A stretch of DNA of 64,000 bases from Shewanella polaris (GCF_006385555.1 NZ_CP041036.1:3906001-3970000); one strand, 5' to 3'; positions 51,845 through 60,373 are shown, numbered from the stretch's first letter. Notes: a model not told the origin generated them from the letters alone. A program made the numbers and translations.

Positions 51845-51951
51845 TGGAGCGACGTTTCTTTATAAATAAAAAGCGGTTCGAACTGATGACCTATACCTTG
51901 GCAAAAAAAAAGGTATCGCATTTTCTAAAAGCGCAACTGAGCTAATGTTGC
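51845..51951 (-). pseudogene. Degenerate tRNA-Gly relic 3
   Basis: Read on the minus strand it starts GCAACATTAGCTCAGTTG and keeps GCGATACCTT, TGCCAAGGTATAGGTC and the T-loop. Extra bases interrupt the D-arm and the anticodon loop (a run of T), and a longer insert interrupts the T-stem/acceptor. It ends CGTCGCTCCA. It cannot fold as a normal tRNA. The 22-base spacer on its left (51823-51844) is identical to that on its right (51952-51973). Confidence 0.8.
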
Positions 51952-51973
51952 ATTTCAAACTAGGGAAGTGATT

Positions 51974-52049
51974 TGGAGCGACATATCAGGTTCGAACTGA
52001 TGACCTATACCTTGGCAAGGTATCGCTCTACCAACTGAGCTAATGTCGC
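51974..52049 (-). tRNA. tRNA-Gly (anticodon GCC), copy A
   Basis: 76 bases including an encoded CCA. On the minus strand the 7-bp acceptor stem pairs GCGACAT with ATGTCGC. The D-arm is AGCTCAGTTGGTAGAGC, the anticodon loop CTTGCCAAG gives GCC, and the T-loop is GTTCGAACC. It is identical to copies B and C by eye. The location beside orn matches glyVXY of E. coli. Confidence 0.97.
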
Positions 52050-52071
52050 ATTACAAAATCATGCTGAAATT

Positions 52072-52147
52072 TGGAGCGACATATCAGGTTCGAACTGATG
52101 ACCTATACCTTGGCAAGGTATCGCTCTACCAACTGAGCTAATGTCGC
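52072..52147 (-). tRNA. tRNA-Gly (anticodon GCC), copy B
   Basis: Same 76-base gene as copies A and C, with encoded CCA and anticodon GCC. It is separated from copy A by the 22-base spacer 52050-52071, which recurs exactly downstream of tRNA half-fragment 1 (52220-52241). Confidence 0.97.
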
Positions 52148-52175
52148 GTACTGTTTTGCTTCATTGTAAAAATCA

Positions 52176-52219
52176 ACAAGGTATCATCTTTCAACCTATG
52201 CCAACTGAGTTAATGTCGC
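52176..52219 (-). pseudogene. tRNA-Gly 5'-half fragment 1
   Basis: On the minus strand it reads GCGACATTAACTCAGTTGG, then about 14 bases (CATAGGTTGAAAGA) in place of the 5 bases TAGAG of the intact gene, then TGATACCTTG, and stops. It has no anticodon loop, T-arm or 3' half. It carries the same replaced segment as fragment 2, with two transitions. Confidence 0.8.
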
Positions 52220-52241
52220 ATTACAAAATCATGCTGAAATT

Positions 52242-52317
52242 TGGAGCGACATATCAGGTTCGAACTGATGACCTATACCTTGGCAAGGTATCGCTCTACC
52301 AACTGAGCTAATGTCGC
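52242..52317 (-). tRNA. tRNA-Gly (anticodon GCC), copy C
   Basis: 76-base intact gene identical by eye to copies A and B, with encoded CCA. It is the first intact copy in the transcript. Its upstream spacer (52318-52343, sense ...GAAGCAAATAGTAC) resembles that of copy B. Confidence 0.97.
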
Positions 52318-52343
52318 GTACTATTTGCTTCATCATAACAGTC

Positions 52344-52388
52344 TGCAAGGTATCGTCTTTCAACCTATGCCAACTGAGCTAATGTCGC
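52344..52388 (-). pseudogene. tRNA-Gly 5'-half fragment 2
   Basis: The first 19 bases (GCGACATTAGCTCAGTTGG) are identical to the intact gene. The segment CATAGGTTGAAAGA follows, then CGATACCTTGC, and the match ends within the anticodon loop. It is the first tRNA-like element after the promoter. It starts 169 bases from fragment 1. Confidence 0.8.
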
Positions 52389-52407
52389 GTACTTTCAAAT
52401 TTCATTA

Positions 52408-52449
52408 CAACTTTCTATGACTCAGAGTTTGGCGCTCTGTAGAAAGTTG
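52408..52449 (-). promoter_or_regulatory. Long hairpin at the predicted 5' end of the tRNA-Gly transcript
   Basis: CAACTTTCTA (52408-52417) pairs perfectly with TAGAAAGTTG (52440-52449). Inside, CAGAG (52423-52427) pairs with CTCTG (52435-52439), with a 5-base bulge. The outer edge is within a base or two of the transcription start predicted from the -10 box. Confidence 0.7.
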
Positions 52450-52456
52450 AGGCCGC

Positions 52457-52484
52457 ATTATAGATAAATTTTACTATGCTGCAA
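52457..52484 (-). promoter_or_regulatory. Sigma-70 promoter of the tRNA-Gly array
   Basis: On the minus strand, TTGCAG (52484-52479) and TATAAT (52462-52457) are 16 bases apart. They are followed by the GC-rich discriminator GCGGCC, typical of stable-RNA promoters under stringent control. Confidence 0.8.
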
Positions 52485-52514
52485 CCCCCTTTTTAAAGAA
52501 AATTGTTCAATTGG

Positions 52515-53060
52515 TTAAATTTTAAATACTTCTTTGCGATAAAACTGCATTTCAGCAATAGACTCTTTAATATCTTCTAAAGCTTGGTGGGTATTTTTCT
52601 TACTAAAGCCATTCATGGTTTCAGGGCTCCAACGACGAACCAATTCCTTGATGGTACTAACATCAATATTACGATAATGAAAATATTCTTCAAGTTCCAA
52701 CATGTATTTATTCAAAAATCGACGATCTTGACCAATACTATTACCGCACATTGGCGATGCGCCTTTAGGTACATACTGAGCTAAAAAGGTAATCGTTTGT
52801 TCAATTGCATCTTGTTCAGAACATTTACTCGCACGAACTCGGTCCACTAAGCCAGACTCTCCATGATGCTTTTGGTTCCAATCATCCATCCCAGCTAGTA
52901 CATCATCGGTTTGATAAATGGCTAGAACAGGGCCCTGGGCAATGATATTAAGTTCTTGGTCGGTCACCAAGGTTGCAATTTCAATGACTCGATCAACTGC
53001 TGGTTCTAAGCCTGTCATTTCTAAATCAACCCAAATGAGGTTATTCGCATCAACAGCCAT
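52515..53060 (-). CDS. orn: Oligoribonuclease
   Basis: DEDDh 3'-5' exonuclease that degrades di- and short oligonucleotides, including pGpG from c-di-GMP breakdown. 181 residues. The metal-binding motifs are [10 protein letters not shown] (Asp and Glu), the middle [10 protein letters not shown], and [11 protein letters not shown] near the C-terminus. It is divergent from rsgA, as in E. coli. It links functionally to the GGDEF/EAL protein in this window only through pGpG. Confidence 0.97.
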   Translation of the reverse strand: MAVDANNLIWVDLEMTGLEPAVDRVIEIATLVTDQELNIIAQGPVLAIYQTDDVLAGMDDWNQKHHGESGLVDRVRASKCSEQDAIEQTITFLAQYVPKGASPMCGNSIGQDRRFLNKYMLELEEYFHYRNIDVSTIKELVRRWSPETMNGFSKKNTHQALEDIKESIAEMQFYRKEVFKI

Positions 53061-53172
53061 TTATGCCGCCTTATGTTATCTGTCGCCTAAATTCAGGCAT
53101 TTTTATAAAAGAGTGTGTATCATACTGTTTTTTTGACACACAAAAAAACACCTATTTAATGAAGATAAGCCA

Positions 53173-54234
53173 GTGAGTAAAAAGAAACCCCTAAGCCAAG
53201 GCCAATTACGCCGAATGCGAGCGAATCAAACCAAGCGATTAAAGCGTGGTGACGATGACACTCAACATGCTGAATTACAGGATAACCTCTTAGGCCCTGA
53301 GCAAGCTGGAGTGGTTATTTCTCGCTTTGGCCAGCATGCCGACATCGAAACTGCAGACGGAATTGTCTCACGGTGTAATATTCGCCGCGCAGTGACCAGT
53401 TTAGTCACTGGTGATAAAGTGGTGGTCCGATTAGCGACAGAAGTCCAATCTGGCTCCAGTATCGGTGGCATTGTCATAGCCGTTCATCCCCGAACATCTT
53501 CGTTAACTCGACCAGATTTATACGACGGCGTAAAAATTATTGCTGCCAACATCGATCAAATCTTAATTGTGTCATCGGTGTTACCCAGCTTTACCACCCA
53601 AATAATTGACCGATATTTAGTGGCATCTGAAGATACCGATATTCCACCGATCATCATTCTCAATAAAATTGATTTATTAGATGATACTAATCGTGATGAA
53701 ATCGAACGAGCTCTAACACGTTACCAAGATATTGGTTATCCCGTTTATAGAGTCAGTAGCCATACGGGCGAAGGTGTTGAAAATATAAAAGAGTTGCTCA
53801 ATAACAAAGTCAGTGTTTTTGCTGGTCAGTCTGGCGTGGGGAAATCGTCCTTAATTAATGCCTTAATGCCAGAAGCAGAATTGTTAATTGGCGATGTATC
53901 CGATAACTCAGGTTTGGGCCAACATACAACAACCACAGCCAAGTTACTGCATTTTGTCAGCGGCGGTGATTTAATTGATTCACCGGGTATACGTGAATTT
54001 GCTTTATGGCACTTAGACGCCATCAGGGTTGGTTGGTGTTTTATTGAATTTAGAGAGTTTTTAGGAACATGTAAGTTTCGCGATTGTAAGCATGGCGATG
54101 ACCCAGGTTGTGCTTTACAACAAGCATTAGCTGATGGAAAAATTACTCAAGATCGCTTTAGTAATTATCAGCGTATTATTGCCAGTTTAGATGAGCAACG
54201 TCATGCTCGGCATTTCCGTGCAATTGATGAATAA
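53173..54234 (+). CDS. rsgA: Small-subunit ribosome assembly GTPase RsgA
   Basis: Circularly permuted GTPase that acts late in 30S maturation. 353 residues with a GTG start at 53173 (MSKKKPLSQGQLRRMRANQ). An OB-fold N-domain is followed by G4 NKIDLL before G1 GQSGVGKSSL and G3 DSPGIREF, the permuted order. The C-terminal zinc site is CKFRDCKHGDDPGC. It is followed by psd, as in E. coli. Confidence 0.96.
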   Translation: MSKKKPLSQGQLRRMRANQTKRLKRGDDDTQHAELQDNLLGPEQAGVVISRFGQHADIETADGIVSRCNIRRAVTSLVTGDKVVVRLATEVQSGSSIGGIVIAVHPRTSSLTRPDLYDGVKIIAANIDQILIVSSVLPSFTTQIIDRYLVASEDTDIPPIIILNKIDLLDDTNRDEIERALTRYQDIGYPVYRVSSHTGEGVENIKELLNNKVSVFAGQSGVGKSSLINALMPEAELLIGDVSDNSGLGQHTTTTAKLLHFVSGGDLIDSPGIREFALWHLDAIRVGWCFIEFREFLGTCKFRDCKHGDDPGCALQQALADGKITQDRFSNYQRIIASLDEQRHARHFRAIDE

Positions 54235-54313
54235 TATTCATTACAGATAGAAGCCTGTAGAATCTATAGCATTAAGTTTATAGTTCAACCAGATTAGAGA
54301 AAGGGGAAATACA

Positions 54314-55180
54314 TTGGACTCAATTAAAATTGCTTTGCAATACATGCTGCCAAAACACTTTCTATCACGCTTAGTCGGTAAGTTTGCTGAAGCTGAAGCA
54401 GGCGCGATCACCACGGCGGGGATTAAGTGGTTTATCAAAAAATACAAAATTGATATGTCAGAAGCATTGCAGTCTGAGCCAGAAGCTTATAAAACATTCA
54501 ATGCATTTTTTACTCGAGCGTTAAAACCTGAACTCAGACCATTGTGCCAAGACACCAATATTATGGTGCACCCTGTTGATGGCGCTGTAAGTCAATGCGG
54601 CCCAATTGAAGCTGGCAATATTTTCCAAGCCAAAGGTCACAGTTATACCTCTGAAGCATTATTAGGTGGTAATAAGGCTGATGCGGCACGCTTTGATAGT
54701 GGCGACTTTGCAACCATTTACTTGGCGCCCAAAGATTACCACCGCATCCATATGCCAATTACCGGCACATTATCAAAAATGACATACGTGCCAGGTGATT
54801 TGTTCTCAGTGAATCCACTCACCGCGCAAAATGTGCCAGGACTGTTTGCACGTAATGAACGTGTCGTCGCAATATTTGAAACCCAAGCAGGCCCGCTTGC
54901 GATGGTACTAGTCGGTGCAACCATTGTTGCCAGCATTGAAACTATATGGTCTGGTACAGTTACCCCACCAGGCGGTAAGCAAGTCTTTAGCTGGGATTAT
55001 CCAACAACAGGGCCAGAAGCATTAACCCTAGAAAAAGGCGCCGAAATGGGTCGCTTTAAGTTAGGAAGCACGGTAGTGATGTTATTTGCCCAAGATGCCA
55101 TTGATACATTTGCTGATGGCGTCGAACCAGGTGAAACTACGCGCATGGGTCAACCTTTCGCGAAACTCTCCCAACAGTAA
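54314..55180 (+). CDS. psd: Phosphatidylserine decarboxylase proenzyme
   Basis: Makes phosphatidylethanolamine at the inner membrane. The proenzyme cleaves itself at the LGST motif ([12 protein letters not shown], about residue 252) to create the pyruvoyl group. 288 residues. Other family blocks are YHRIHMP and [20 protein letters not shown]. The start is a TTG at 54314 ([14 protein letters not shown]) with GGGGA about 7 bases upstream, matching the E. coli N-terminus. The broken transporter gene begins 6 bases after the stop. Confidence 0.96.
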   Translation: MDSIKIALQYMLPKHFLSRLVGKFAEAEAGAITTAGIKWFIKKYKIDMSEALQSEPEAYKTFNAFFTRALKPELRPLCQDTNIMVHPVDGAVSQCGPIEAGNIFQAKGHSYTSEALLGGNKADAARFDSGDFATIYLAPKDYHRIHMPITGTLSKMTYVPGDLFSVNPLTAQNVPGLFARNERVVAIFETQAGPLAMVLVGATIVASIETIWSGTVTPPGGKQVFSWDYPTTGPEALTLEKGAEMGRFKLGSTVVMLFAQDAIDTFADGVEPGETTRMGQPFAKLSQQ

Positions 55181-55185
55181 TTAAT

Positions 55186-56059
55186 ATGACGGTAACTAAA
55201 CCCCACTCTGGGTTAGTTGAATTACATTTAGCTGTACTACTTTTTGGTGGTACGGCTTTATTTTCTAAACTTATTCCTCTTAGCGCTCTTAACATTACCT
55301 TTTTACGCTGTATTATCGCCGCCATCGTGCTCGCCATAATAATTAAAACCACCAAACGCCCACTTAGATTACAACGTCAGCCAAGATTATTGGGAGGCCT
55401 TAGCGTTAGGGACGTTAGTTTGCCTACATTGGGTAACCTACTTTGCTGCCATGCAGTTATCTTCTGTCGCCATTGGCATGATTGCTTTTTTTACATATCC
55501 CGTCATGGCAGTGTTAATCGAACCCTTGATCAATAAAACTCAAATAAAGCTACTTGATGTGATATCCGGTATGACGGTATTAATAGGGGTGATACTGTTG
55601 ATCCCTGAAGCCAACTTAGATAATGACATTACCTTAGGTATTATAGTGGGTATCATTTCAGCAGCATTATTTACTGCCAGAAACTTACTCCATAAACGGG
55701 TGTTTTCGCATTACAGTGGACCCCGTGCGATGTTTTATCAAACCTTAATCACTTTTTACTGTTAAGCCCTTGGCAAGATGTGTCTCCCCCAAGATATTAG
55801 CCAAACGACTTGGGGATTGATTCTGTTACTGGGCGTGGCATTCACAGCTTTACCCCATGCATTATTTACTACCGCACTGCGTTATTTAAGCGCCAAAACA
55901 GTTGGGTTAGTGTCATGTTTACAGCCGTTTTACGGTGCAGTGCTAACGCTATTAGTCTTAGATGAACAGCTAACAATCCGAACCATTATTGGTGGAACAA
56001 TTATTGTTGCAACGGCTTTATTTGAAACTCAACAAAGTCATCAAAAAAAGCGAGCATAA
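55186..56059 (+). pseudogene. DMT/EamA-family transporter broken by three frameshifts
   Basis: The three frames join to an EamA transporter of about 290 residues with ten membrane helices. Frame 1 starts at the ATG at 55186 (LVELHLAVLLFGGTALFSK). The reading shifts at CAGCC (55378-55382, one extra C) into DYWEALALGTLVCLHWVTYF and MQLSSVAIGMIAFFTYPVM. It shifts again at the T-run 55753-55757 (one T missing) into LLSPWQDVSPP, and again at the C-run 55786-55790 (one C extra) into QDISQTTWGLILLLG. All three are one-base changes in or beside short repeats, so sequencing error is the main alternative to a real pseudogene. The natural substrate is unknown. It lies in an operon position after psd. 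Confidence 0.85.
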
Positions 56060-56107
56060 TCGGGTAAATTTGCTAACATGGCCGGACTCCAACTTGAGCC
56101 AAATATT

Positions 56108-59100
56108 ATGTTTCGTTTAGCGTGTTTATTCCTATGTTTCCTTATCGTTAATACACTGTCGATTCCTGTATTAGCCAATACCCCTCTGACTTTAGATAAA
56201 CGTTTGGGGCTTAATAGCCAACCCGAAAATCAACCACTTGATATACAATCTCAAATTGCAGAACTTGAAAGCAGCATTGAAAAGCTGCAAATAGAACAGC
56301 AAACCTATACCAATATTGAACGCTCTAACAACCAAATCAAGCTATCGCTTACAGGGCAACTTCGTGAAGCTCAGGTAGCATTAAATCTCGATACGGATAT
56401 CGCGCTCGATCAGCAAGCTTCAATGGCTTATTTTCGTCTATCGGAGTTAAAAGAAACTGAGTCGAGCCTAAATCAGCAGTTACGTGTAATTTCACAACGC
56501 CAAACACAATTACCGCAGTTAATTACTCAAGCCGAAAATGCCTTAACTCAGCATAATAAAACCCAACAAGTGCCAATTGATACTCCATTGGGTAAACGTA
56601 ATAATCTTCAGTCTGCACTGCTAACACAACAAATTGAGACCTTACAAGCTGAACGCTTAGCTAACCCTAAGCAATTAGAAATTACTCAGCTTCAACAACA
56701 ACTCAATAGATTATCTTTAGAACAACAAGAAGACTTTATTGAGCTTATTAACAAATACAATATTGCGTCTCGTCAGCAACAAACCGCAGATACCATAGCC
56801 AACAATTTAATTGATACCCAAGAGCTAGCCGACCCGTGGTCGCTAGAATTAAGTAAATTAAATCAGCGCTATGCAACACAATTACAAACACTGACAAGCA
56901 AAATCAAAGCAGCAATAGAGAAACAACAACGAATTGAAAAGCGCTATCAATCACAAAATGCACAACTTTCAAATGTTCTTGAACAAATCACTTGGGTTAA
57001 AACCAATTCAGCATTCGGTGACCGTTTCTTGCAAATGCTGCAATCATTACCTAAGCCACCCAATCTTGATAAATTGCAAACAGAATTAGCGGATGCGCGA
57101 CTAGAACGCTATCAATTAGAACAGCAACAAGCATTAAATAGTCAACAGCTCGATGACAGCGAAACTTTTTCAGAAACGCAAAACAAGTTACTGCAATCAC
57201 AACAGATACTGATAGAGCAATTGCTGCAGAGTTATGATCAATATTTAGCTGAATTTGCTAAATTACGTATTGGCTATGAACAATTAAATCAATTACATGA
57301 CACATTAAAAAATACCCTTAACGAACATTTATTTTGGGTACCTAACGCTCCTAGTATTGGCGCATTATGGTTAATTGATTTAAGCCACAGTAGTGTTTGG
57401 TTACTGCAATCAAATCAGTGGCAGTCATTACAACAAGCTTGGTCAGAACAAAGTAATTATTGGGCCTGGTGGGGCATTTTATTGTTGTGCTGTTTAATGG
57501 CACAAGACATGCTGACACCTAAGTTCAATAAAGCGCTTAATCGTTATGCTGTGTTTGTGGGCAATGTGACGCAAGATAAATTTAAGTACACCATCAAAAC
57601 GCTCATAATCAGTTTAGTGTATGCCTTGATAAAACCCTTACCGTTAATAGTCGCAGGGATTATTTTCTCAAGTTCAGAGCAAAATATGGTTCATGCTGTG
57701 GGCGTCGGCATTTTAGCCATTGGTGTGTGTTTTCTGATTTACCAATTCTTTTTCTTATTAACCCTAGATAAAGGGATTTTAATTAGTCATTTCAGACGAC
57801 CGAAAAAAATTGTCAAACAAGCACAACAGACTATGGCTTCATTTGTACTGGTATCAGCACCGTTAATTGGCTTAATGGGCTTTACCGAGGCTTTAGATAC
57901 TTCATTAGTACGCAACAGTATTGGCCGTGGTGCATTTATCATTTTCTGTATTTTGTTGTGCCGACTGTATAAAGATATCATGTTACTTATTGGCCAATAT
58001 CGTAAAAATAAGCCTAGTGCCACTAACATGGCGATTATTCAACAAGCAGTATGGTTAATCCTGATCGTCACCCCTATTTTTAGTGCTATTTTAGCGGGTA
58101 TCGGCTACTACTTCACGGCTTTTCAACTTCTATTACAGCTACAGATATCGGTATTATTAGGTTTGGGCTTCTTACTTACCTATCAGTTAATTAAACGTTG
58201 GATGCTGATTGAGCGCCGCTTAATCGCGTTTGACCGCGCCAAAGCCAAGCGTGCAGAACGTTTAGCACAACGTGAAAAAGGCGAATTACACAACAATGAA
58301 CCGATAGAAACCTACGAAGAACCCATTGTTGATTTAGAAACGATTTCTAGCCAATCACTGGGCTTGGTCAGATCAATTTTGATTCTAGCCTTTTTCGCCA
58401 GTTTATTAGGCATATTGGCGCAAACGCATACTGCGGTATTCACGTTTTTAGACGGTATTACCTTATGGACCACCAATAGCAATATAAATGGCATTGAGCA
58501 ACAAGTACCCATTACATTAAAGTCAATTTTATTTGGGTTCATGTTAGTTGGTTTCACGTTAGTAATTGCTAAAAACCTCCCTGGCTTGCTAGAACTTACC
58601 TTGTTGCAGAGATTAGATTTATCGCCAGGAACCGGTTTTGCCATCACTACCGTTAGCAGTTATTTAGTGGTGTTTTTTGGCATACTGCTTGGGTTTTCGA
58701 CCCTTGGCATGGAATGGTCAAAATTACAGTGGCTCGTTGCGGCGCTCTCTGTGGGTTTGGGCTTTGGCTTACAAGAAATTTTTGCTAACTTTATTTCTGG
58801 TTTAATCATTTTATTTGAAAAACCCATTCGTATTGGCGATACCGTCACTATCCGCGATCTCTCAGGAACGGTCAGTAAAATCCAAATCAGAGCCACTACG
58901 ATTGTCGACTGGGATCGCAAAGAAATTATTGTGCCTAACAAAGCTTTTATTACTGAACAATTGGTTAACTGGTCGTTGTCCGATCAGATCACTCGTGTGA
59001 TCGTGAATGTATCGGTATCTCGTGATGCTGACCCTGCTAAAGTTGAAATGTTACTTCATCAAGCCGTGCGAGAATGTGACTTATCATTAGCTATCCCAGA

Positions 59101-59317
59101 ACCTGAAGTATGGTTTGCAGGCTTTGGTCAACATACACAAGATTATGAAATTCGTTCGTATGCCAAAGACATGTCCGCTCGTTGGCCTTTACGTCACAAC
59201 TTACATAAACTTATTACTAAAAAGCTTAAAGAAAATAATGTCGAACTTGCTTATCCACAAATGGAAATTCACATTAATCAGTCATCTAAAGAAGATACTG
59301 GCTTATATAAAGGTTAA
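56108..59317 (+). CDS. mscM: Large MscS-family mechanosensitive channel (MscM/YjeP-like)
   Basis: About 1069 residues from the ATG at 56108 (MFRLACLFLCFLIVN), which begins a signal peptide; the ATG at 56078 would put ten residues in front of it. A long periplasmic coiled-coil region rich in Gln, Leu and Glu runs from about 60 to 385. About ten membrane helices follow. The C-terminal MscS pore and beta domain contain GLGFGLQEIFANFISGLIIL and RIGDTVTIRDLSGTV. The gene order psd-mscM matches E. coli. It probably releases solutes during osmotic downshock from the inner membrane. MscK is the alternative by architecture. Confidence 0.9.
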   Translation: MFRLACLFLCFLIVNTLSIPVLANTPLTLDKRLGLNSQPENQPLDIQSQIAELESSIEKLQIEQQTYTNIERSNNQIKLSLTGQLREAQVALNLDTDIALDQQASMAYFRLSELKETESSLNQQLRVISQRQTQLPQLITQAENALTQHNKTQQVPIDTPLGKRNNLQSALLTQQIETLQAERLANPKQLEITQLQQQLNRLSLEQQEDFIELINKYNIASRQQQTADTIANNLIDTQELADPWSLELSKLNQRYATQLQTLTSKIKAAIEKQQRIEKRYQSQNAQLSNVLEQITWVKTNSAFGDRFLQMLQSLPKPPNLDKLQTELADARLERYQLEQQQALNSQQLDDSETFSETQNKLLQSQQILIEQLLQSYDQYLAEFAKLRIGYEQLNQLHDTLKNTLNEHLFWVPNAPSIGALWLIDLSHSSVWLLQSNQWQSLQQAWSEQSNYWAWWGILLLCCLMAQDMLTPKFNKALNRYAVFVGNVTQDKFKYTIKTLIISLVYALIKPLPLIVAGIIFSSSEQNMVHAVGVGILAIGVCFLIYQFFFLLTLDKGILISHFRRPKKIVKQAQQTMASFVLVSAPLIGLMGFTEALDTSLVRNSIGRGAFIIFCILLCRLYKDIMLLIGQYRKNKPSATNMAIIQQAVWLILIVTPIFSAILAGIGYYFTAFQLLLQLQISVLLGLGFLLTYQLIKRWMLIERRLIAFDRAKAKRAERLAQREKGELHNNEPIETYEEPIVDLETISSQSLGLVRSILILAFFASLLGILAQTHTAVFTFLDGITLWTTNSNINGIEQQVPITLKSILFGFMLVGFTLVIAKNLPGLLELTLLQRLDLSPGTGFAITTVSSYLVVFFGILLGFSTLGMEWSKLQWLVAALSVGLGFGLQEIFANFISGLIILFEKPIRIGDTVTIRDLSGTVSKIQIRATTIVDWDRKEIIVPNKAFITEQLVNWSLSDQITRVIVNVSVSRDADPAKVEMLLHQAVRECDLSLAIPEPEVWFAGFGQHTQDYEIRSYAKDMSARWPLRHNLHKLITKKLKENNVELAYPQMEIHINQSSKEDTGLYKG

Positions 59318-59342
59318 TAGGAATATTAATTAAGGACTCCTA

Positions 59343-60077
59343 ATGCTCGTTTTTGCTCACCGCGGCGCTAGCGGTTATGAACCAGAAAACACCTTAGTCG
59401 CTATGGATAAAGCCCTCGACTTGGGTGTGAATGCTATTGAACTGGATGTGCATTGCGTAGAGGATGAATTAGTGGTGTTTCACGATCGCCGCTTAGAAGG
59501 TAAATCTACTGGTACAGGGCTAATACACTTAACCACCAAAGCAAAACTGGCTCAATATACCATTGGTGGACAAGCGATTCCTACGCTGTGGCAAGTACTC
59601 GAACGGGTAAGTACTAAAAGCAAAGGCTTGTGCACCGTTAATATTGAATTAAAAGGGATTGGCTGCGTACAGTCCTTTATTAGTTTATACCCTCAAGCTC
59701 TCAAACTGCTTCACTTTACTCCTGAACAGCTATTAATATCGTCATTTAACCATCCTGATTTAGCTCAAATAAAACGAGCTTTGCCACGAGCGGTTATCTC
59801 CCCGTTAATATCGGGTATACCGTTAGATCTAGCTCAAATCGTGACGACACTGAATGCTTATTCAATTAATCTTGATGTGAGTTTTGTTAATCAAGCGATT
59901 GTTGATGATGCCCACCAACGAGGTGGTAAAGTATTTGTATTTACCGTTGATAATGCTGATGATATTAAGGCATTAAAAACGATGGGTGTAGATGGTATAT
60001 TCAGTAATTATCCAGACAAAGCCATGGAGGCAACAATGATGCCGATAACAACGAATTATAATGGATGGTTTGGGTAA
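59343..60077 (+). CDS. ugpQ: Cytoplasmic glycerophosphodiester phosphodiesterase
   Basis: Hydrolyses glycerophosphodiesters to glycerol-3-phosphate and an alcohol. 244 residues with the GDPD motifs HRGASGYEPENT (catalytic His and Glu), ELDVHCVEDELVVFHD (metal Glu/Asp and second His) and a late VFTVDN block. There is no signal peptide, so UgpQ type rather than GlpQ. It lies 25 bases downstream of mscM and may share its transcript. Confidence 0.92.
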   Translation: MLVFAHRGASGYEPENTLVAMDKALDLGVNAIELDVHCVEDELVVFHDRRLEGKSTGTGLIHLTTKAKLAQYTIGGQAIPTLWQVLERVSTKSKGLCTVNIELKGIGCVQSFISLYPQALKLLHFTPEQLLISSFNHPDLAQIKRALPRAVISPLISGIPLDLAQIVTTLNAYSINLDVSFVNQAIVDDAHQRGGKVFVFTVDNADDIKALKTMGVDGIFSNYPDKAMEATMMPITTNYNGWFG

Positions 60078-60373
60078 ATAATTTAAATATTGAAGCTTAG
60101 GGCCTGCACAACTTACATTGTTATTGCATAGTCATAATGATTGAAGTTCTGCCTAGCTGCCAATACTTTCAGAATTATCTCAATTCGGCTATTTGGTCGC
60201 TAAAATTAAGATGACAGCCCCCTTTTTTCTTCATCAAAAAATGAGATAGATCAAACTGTAATAAAAATGATCGCCATAATCGATAAAAAGTTATTGCTAA
60301 TGATAACGGTTTTCATTTAGAATAAGATTACTTTCTTAGCTCAACCTATTTTTGAATGAAGAGGCTTTCTATA
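60078..60373. other. bfd upstream region
   Basis: About 300 bases without a gene. It holds a Fur box at 60299-60317. TTAGGGCCTG near 60098 matches the first ten bases of the MITE terminal repeat except for the first base, and could be a remnant, but nothing after it matches convincingly. Confidence 0.55.
60299..60317 (+). promoter_or_regulatory. Fur box upstream of bfd
   Basis: AATGATAACGGTTTTCATT agrees with the 19-bp Fur consensus AATGATAATNATTATCATT at about 15-16 of 18 defined positions and is itself dyad-symmetric at the ends (AATGA/TCATT). It lies 57 bases before the bfd start. Iron-replete repression of bfd by Fur is well known in enterics. Confidence 0.8.

Noticed and set aside
51577..52388. 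Regularly spaced repeats that could suggest a CRISPR array
   Set aside because: The repeats are 76-base tRNA-Gly genes with cloverleaf arms, anticodon GCC and CCA ends. The spacers are near-identical rather than unique, and no cas genes are present.
55451..55765. Separate small membrane protein genes at 55451 and 55778
   Set aside because: Together with the frame starting at 55186 they form one EamA transporter. The breaks fall at one-base indels, so they are parts of one broken gene.
60098..60200. Another copy of the MITE starting at TTAGGGCCTG
   Set aside because: Only about ten bases match the terminal repeat. The following sequence and the opposite end show no convincing similarity.
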